Source: Mytilus trossulus
Lineage: Eukaryota > Mollusca > Bivalvia > Mytilida > Mytilidae
Direction of reading: 5' to 3'
DNA length: 64,000 bases
Assembly (NCBI RefSeq): GCF_036588685.1
Contig: NC_086375.1
Coordinates: 42,377,270 to 42,441,269 of the forward strand
The notes under the pieces are model-generated. The model ran no database searches. It was not told where the DNA came from and worked only from the letters and a program-made list of their open reading frames with translations. Below, one piece after another: positions 59,263 to 64,000 of this stretch; the stretch's first letter is position 1, and each line of letters starts with the position of its first letter. A program made the translations under genes and the position numbers.

Positions 59263-61051
59263 TCAACATTCAATTCCATATTTGTCAAAGTTTCTAAGAA
59301 CAACACCTATATTCATGTGAACATTGCCCATGGCAACTGTATTTAGTCTGTATCTATCAGCTCCACTGTAAATCAGATCAGGATTCTTCAGCTGTGGTCC
59401 TCCACCAACAAAATATTGAGAAACTTGTTCTCTAAATGTTCCTGCTGGTCTCCATGTTGGACATGAAATTTTATGGGTACCAGGTGATGTAGGCACATGG
59501 CAAAATCCATATCCATATAGTTCATTCCGTCCAAAAGAATCCTGATGCCAAACTTGAAAATGAATTTTTGGCCAACCTGAAAAAGTTTTAAAATTTATTG
59601 AAAGATTTATCTTCAATCAAACTCACAAGTTTAAGGAGTCATGTCTTGTATATTTTATGTGGAGTATTTATGTTCAAGTTGACAAAATTATTCATAAAAA
59701 CGAAATATTCCTTGATGCAATTTTGTTTATTATATGTTTTGTGTTTATTGTTTTTGTGTGTTTTACTATTTTTTATAGGAGTTTTATAGGGCTAATTGTT
59801 TATGTGTACTTATTATCATAGTACCCTTTCATGAACTCATTGTCATTCAACTGTTAGAAGCTAAAATGGGAGGTTTACTTGTAAGATTCTCAGTATCCAC
59901 TTCAGCTGGTTTTTTTTTATTAGTTTTGCCATTCAGGTTATTTGGTATTTATGACAACTGAGGCATAGCCAAAGTTGATAATGCCATTTGGTGAGGGGGG
60001 GTAAAATCTGCTCTATATTAACACTCTTAGATATATTTGTTATTTAATTCATTATACTGATTGTTCTGAAAGTTCTGTTATTACTGTCTTTTTAATTTCA
60101 AATTCACAGTAACAAACTATGATGTCTTGTACATTACAACAATCTGTATTTAATGAAACTCAAACTTGATCAAGAGTCTCCATGAAGGGTAATAGAGTAT
60201 TTGACATTGGGTAGAGTCAATTATCTCCCTTTTATAAACCTATCAAAATCTGATATTTTGATAAGAAGTATAATAATTAATATTGTTTAGATTGAAGAAA
60301 ATTACCTTGTAAACCTTTGGTTGTAAAGTGAACATCTATTGGATGAGCCCAGTAAGCCTCATCATAATTTTGTGGGTTATCTACTTGTGTTTGTCCTTCT
60401 CTTAGACCAGACAAAGCTTTCCATGCTCCTCCTGATAATACAAAATATATTATAAATATGAATTGATATATGAGGTACATGTAGCTTTACATAAAAAAAA
60501 TATCTTATAGTATAAAAACAAATAACTAACACTGGACTTTGACTTTGTGGTCTTGGTGAATGTAAGTTAACACTTTAATCATGCACATTGTTTATGGATA
60601 TACAATGTAGGTCAATAACAATGAAGAAAACTATTTACTGAATTTGAATAATGTGTAACCTGTGTTATCTGACATACTGGAGGACCAGAAAAAAATGTCG
60701 GATTCAGCAGGGTATAGGAATACTCTGGCAGACAAAAAGAATTCTCTAATCAGATTTTTTCAAACAGATTATTTTCTTCAAAATTTTGCTGAAGACTACG
60801 AGTAAGTATAATTTTGAATGTATTTTATGTTTGCTTACTATTTCACAGTCTTTATAATTCTATAGAACTAGTCAAAGTTTCTAAATAATCAAAATTCATT
60901 CAAAATCAGTCAAAAAAATGCATGTATACATGTATGTTGTTTAATAAGTCTATTTCAACACACCTGTATGTATACCCCATTTACAAAACAAACTATGATC
61001 TGGAAATCCATCAGCACCAAGAATCTGTCCTATGATATGTACTTCTGCCAT
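59263..61051 (-). CDS. B9D2: B9 domain-containing protein 2
   Basis: Component of the MKS/B9 (tectonic-like) module of the ciliary transition zone, where B9 proteins help gate entry of membrane proteins into cilia. Three coding exons join in frame: 60964-61051, 60306-60431 and 59263-59576 (528 nt, 175 aa plus stop), the same length as the vertebrate protein. Recognised sections in order are [117 protein letters not shown] and NFDKYGIEC. The B9 (C2-like) domain covers roughly residues 2-118. Both introns are phase 1 and start or end with GT/AG. An acceptor at 61056 just before the start codon indicates a non-coding first exon upstream; a weak candidate donor pair lies near 62660. The protein looks intact. 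Identification is very secure. Confidence 0.96.
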
Positions 61052-61055
61052 GATT

Positions 61056-62870
61056 CTGTAAAAATAAACCAATTACTCTATTCAAGACTCAATTATGTCG
61101 GAGGAAAAAAATAAAATTACATAATTAAAAACTCACTTATTTCACATATAATAATTCAATTGAATTCTCTCAAATACATTTCCAAAAAGTCATTATATAT
61201 ATATGTACATGTTCCCCATTTCCATTCTCAATTTTATATTGTACATTTTTATGTATAAAATGTATCAAAAGTCAAATTAAAGGGACCTCAAAATTACTAG
61301 TGTACACATTTCAAAGAGGGAAACCAACGATCTAATTTATATATACAAACGGGAAAATACATATGAACCACATCAACAAACGATAACTACTGAACAATAG
61401 ACCCAGAATCAATGCGGACAGGTGCATTAACATGCAGTGGGTATGTATAGTTTTGTTCCGCCGGCATACAATATAATTTCAGTTGAAGGCAACTCTCCTC
61501 CTTCAGAAGTTCTGCATACTCTATTCTGACAACGAACATTTTTTGATGGGCTGGGAATGTAAGTGAGAGGGAAGAAAACTAATGTACAGGTATTTTCATC
61601 CTTGTTATATATTTATATCAGAGCACTCCCACTTGGGATATATGGGTTTAATGTTTAATCAAATTTTTACAAAGATATTTACAGTGTGGTGGGGTGCTTA
61701 TAGGTTTAAAATCATTAAATACAGGTAAGACTGTGATTTAAAATTAAGGGTTAATATCTTTTTATAATATTTTCCATAAATTGGACATGATTACATTTGC
61801 GGATGCGGGAAGCAGGAATATAAATTTTTAAATTTATTTCTGTTTTGAATAAAATAGGTGCGGGCGGGACTGTCGAATAAGGAATTAAATTGGTGTGGCC
61901 TCAAAGTCATTATTGCAGTCTTATTCTTTAAGGAAATTTTTATGGATTCCTGTGATAGCTTTATGAATTATGTAGTGTTGGATAACACAGAAAGTTCTCT
62001 CTTTGATATTTACATATATATTATAAACAATGTTTGCAACATTTTTCAATTATTTAAACTCTGACCATCTGGTGTCTCTTTCCTTTTGTGATAAATATTT
62101 CAAAAAGAAAGAAAGCAATTAAACGAATCTTATAGTTAAATTGGCTAACAATTTTATTTGACATGCCCAACCCTTCTTTTCGGATATAAAAATCAAAGTA
62201 ATTAAAACCCGCTGGAAAATTCATGTTCGAACATGGCCAAGGCACTTTAAACTCTCTTTTTGCTTACCACGCCGTAATTTAAGTAGATAAAATGCTGAAT
62301 TCAGTTATTTTGTAAATAAATGGTTAAAAGTTTTCTGATATAGGCTTCTCTGATATCTTATATATCAGGAAATTTCATTTTCTTTAGATAAATTGTTTAA
62401 TGTTCATTCCTGTCCACCATTTTTGTTGACATTAACAATTTGATATTTTCGTATTTAGCATAAATAGTATTTATTAAAATTAAATCATCTTGGATAAATA
62501 ATCAGTTGCTATTTAGAATGAAACCCTTTGTTAAACGTTTTTTAAAATAAAATATGAAATAATAAAATCCGAAAATAATTAGTAAACAAATGCTGATTTG
62601 GCACATGTGTGAGTTCTATCAAAATAATGACAACTTATCATATTTTTTACCTGGATTCTACCTGGATTATTGCGGCGATCATTAAGTTGAAAACTTCTTT
62701 TGCCGCCTCATAATTTACTTGATATTAAATTACTTATTTTAACTGTGAGCTGTGCGCATAAATAGAACGAATAATTTTTCTGTACTTCTATACATGTTGT
62801 ACGATGGTTTCCACAATATTTTAAATACTTGTCGCATACATTTATAAACTGCTGCATTTATATTAAAATG
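61056..62870. other. Upstream of B9D2; no further gene
   Basis: This should contain the B9D2 promoter and non-coding first exon, perhaps near 62650-62690 where ...aatccag is followed by gtagaa and gtaaaa donors on the minus strand. A family B tail remnant (ccccatttccattctcaatt) is at 61214. Open frames at 61858-62064 and 62054-62245 have no domain. Confidence 0.4.
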
Positions 62871-63216
62871 TTATGTAGGATTTAACTTCTTCCCATTCCA
62901 ATGTTCATCATTAATATGATTTTTTTTTAAATATTGACAGATTCTGCACAAACTTTTACTGTTGAAAGCTATATAATATTAAGACTATTCCATTATGTAG
63001 GATTAAACTTCTTCCCATTCCAAAATGTTCATCATTAATATGATTTTTTTAAATATTGACAGATTCTGCACAAACTTTTACTGTTGAAATCTATATAATA
63101 TTAAGACTATTCCATTATGTAGGATTAAACTTCTTCCTATTCCAATGTTCATCATTAATATGATTTTTAAAAATATTGACAGATTCTGCACAAACTGTTA
63201 CGGTTGAAAGACTATT
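62871..63216 (-). repeat. Tandem 122-bp repeats of a LINE 3' end
   Basis: Units start with ttatgtagga at 62871, 62993 and 63115, so the period is 122 bp. Each has cttcttcc(c/t)attcc, atgttcatcattaatatgat, aaatattgacagattctgca and caaact(t/g)ttac(t/g)gttgaaa. The third unit contains the last codons of the LINE ORF and its stop, so the other two are duplicates of the ORF end and 3' region. Confidence 0.85.
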
Positions 63217-63598
63217 CCATTGATCAATGATCCTTTGAGAAAATGAATGGAGACGCTGAGTTGAATTACACCTCTTTTTACTTAATTTCCAAGGATGTCC
63301 TCTAGTAGAATTTGTAGATAACTCAAACATATTTTGCCATTTAATATCATCTATCCCATGTAAAGCTTTATAAACTTGTATCATATCATAACGATCTCTT
63401 CTGTATTCAAGTGTTGGAAGGCCCAAGGCTCTCAATCTTTCAACGTAACTTAACATTTTTATACTAGGCACTAATTTGGTAGCTCGACGCTGGATCTTTT
63501 CAATTCTCCTTATATCTTTCTTCAAATATGGTGACCACACTGTAGTGGAGTATTCCAACAAAGGACGTATAATTGACTTGTATAAAATTTGTCAGTGT
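63115..63598 (-). pseudogene. 5'-truncated LINE (jockey/CR1-like) reverse-transcriptase C-terminus
   Basis: The frame reads ILYKSIIRPLLEYSTTVWSP, then KIQRRATKLVPSI, LRALGLPTLEYRR, DMIQVYKALHGID and SFSQRIIDQWNSL, ending at a stop at 63115. These are the typical post-polymerase motifs of jockey/CR1-type non-LTR ORF2 (family knowledge). Everything upstream of about 63598, including the polymerase core, is lost, as is usual for 5' truncation. The nearest Met is at 63561 but is not a true start. Confidence 0.85.
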
Positions 63599-63854
63599 AA
63601 AATTCATAGCTTATAAATAATTTTAACATCTTGCATCTCCCTCATAAACAATCATCAATACTCTTGCATTTTACTTCTAATAACTAATTCCTGTCCAGGA
63701 GAAGGAATAAAACACATTGTACAATGCTATAAATACCACAGGTACTTGTGGACAGGATACCCTTTGGGTGCCCCTGACTGGGAATATCCCGAATGACCCC
63801 CATGTAGTTTAATTTTGATTTATTTTTCTTTAAATGTTTAATTAAATAGTTTTC

Positions 63855-63959
63855 ACTGGGAATATATGTCGAAGTTACTGACAAACAGCATATACATATC
63901 AGTCGACTGGCAAAAATCTTAAATGCTGTTTGTCAGTAACTTCGACATATATTCCCAGT
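63855..63959. repeat. 36-bp perfect inverted repeat with 31-bp spacer
   Basis: 63856-63891 (ctgggaatatatgtcgaagt then tactgacaaacagcat) is the exact reverse complement of 63923-63958. One further base pair matches at the outer edge. The spacer contains the palindrome gtcgac. No coding content is supported; the frame at 63684-63884 only overlaps the left arm. Confidence 0.85.
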
Positions 63960-64000
63960 AGTGCGGTGACAAAAGTGTAAAAAGTCGTCTAGATCGCGAG

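Overview
The window is AT-rich, intron-rich and repeat-dense animal DNA. It is most likely from a bivalve mollusc, and the repeat families and the Tyr/Lys/Gly-rich secreted proteins fit a mussel (Mytilus or a close relative). The species is inferred, because no search could be run. There are only four supported host genes in 64 kb and all four lie on the minus strand. Most of the rest is transposable-element debris.

Layout. (1) 501-13366: a purple acid phosphatase of the ACP7 type, rebuilt here as eight coding exons (313 codons). One of them is a 26-nt microexon that carries two metal ligands. The 3' end lies beyond the left edge. Its introns hold a 2.65-kb TIR element (2430-5079), a 675-bp MITE-like element (9056-9730) and several dispersed repeats. 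(2) 13.4-24 kb: gene-poor, with two foldback or SINE-like families and the 3' end of a retroelement carrying a 205-codon reverse-transcriptase-associated fragment (22591-23208). (3) 24.4-40.2 kb: two paralogous secreted structural proteins (about 548 and 552 aa). Each has a signal peptide, a Gly/Pro/Asn or Gly/Gln-rich middle, a CxxxxC module and a long basic Tyr/Lys/Pro tail. Both appear to share the same three-exon plan: a non-coding first exon near a TATA-like box, one large coding exon, and a tiny last exon encoding only Gly-Gly-Tyr-stop. They look like shell-matrix or byssal/adhesive proteins and are the most interesting content. (4) 40.3-59.2 kb: no supported gene, and many repeat families, including a 1.3-kb bivalve-type element with a GTC-rich tract, tandem 170-bp and 350-bp arrays and an 842-bp MITE. 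(5) 59263-61051: a complete three-exon B9D2 gene (175 aa), a ciliary transition-zone protein. (6) 62.9-63.6 kb: a 5'-truncated LINE whose 3' end is repeated in 122-bp tandem units, then a 36-bp perfect inverted repeat near the right edge.

No functional link between the four genes is apparent except that the two structural genes form a paralogous pair. Splice sites were called by eye from GT/AG consensus, reading-frame continuity and family similarity; no transcripts or alignments were available.
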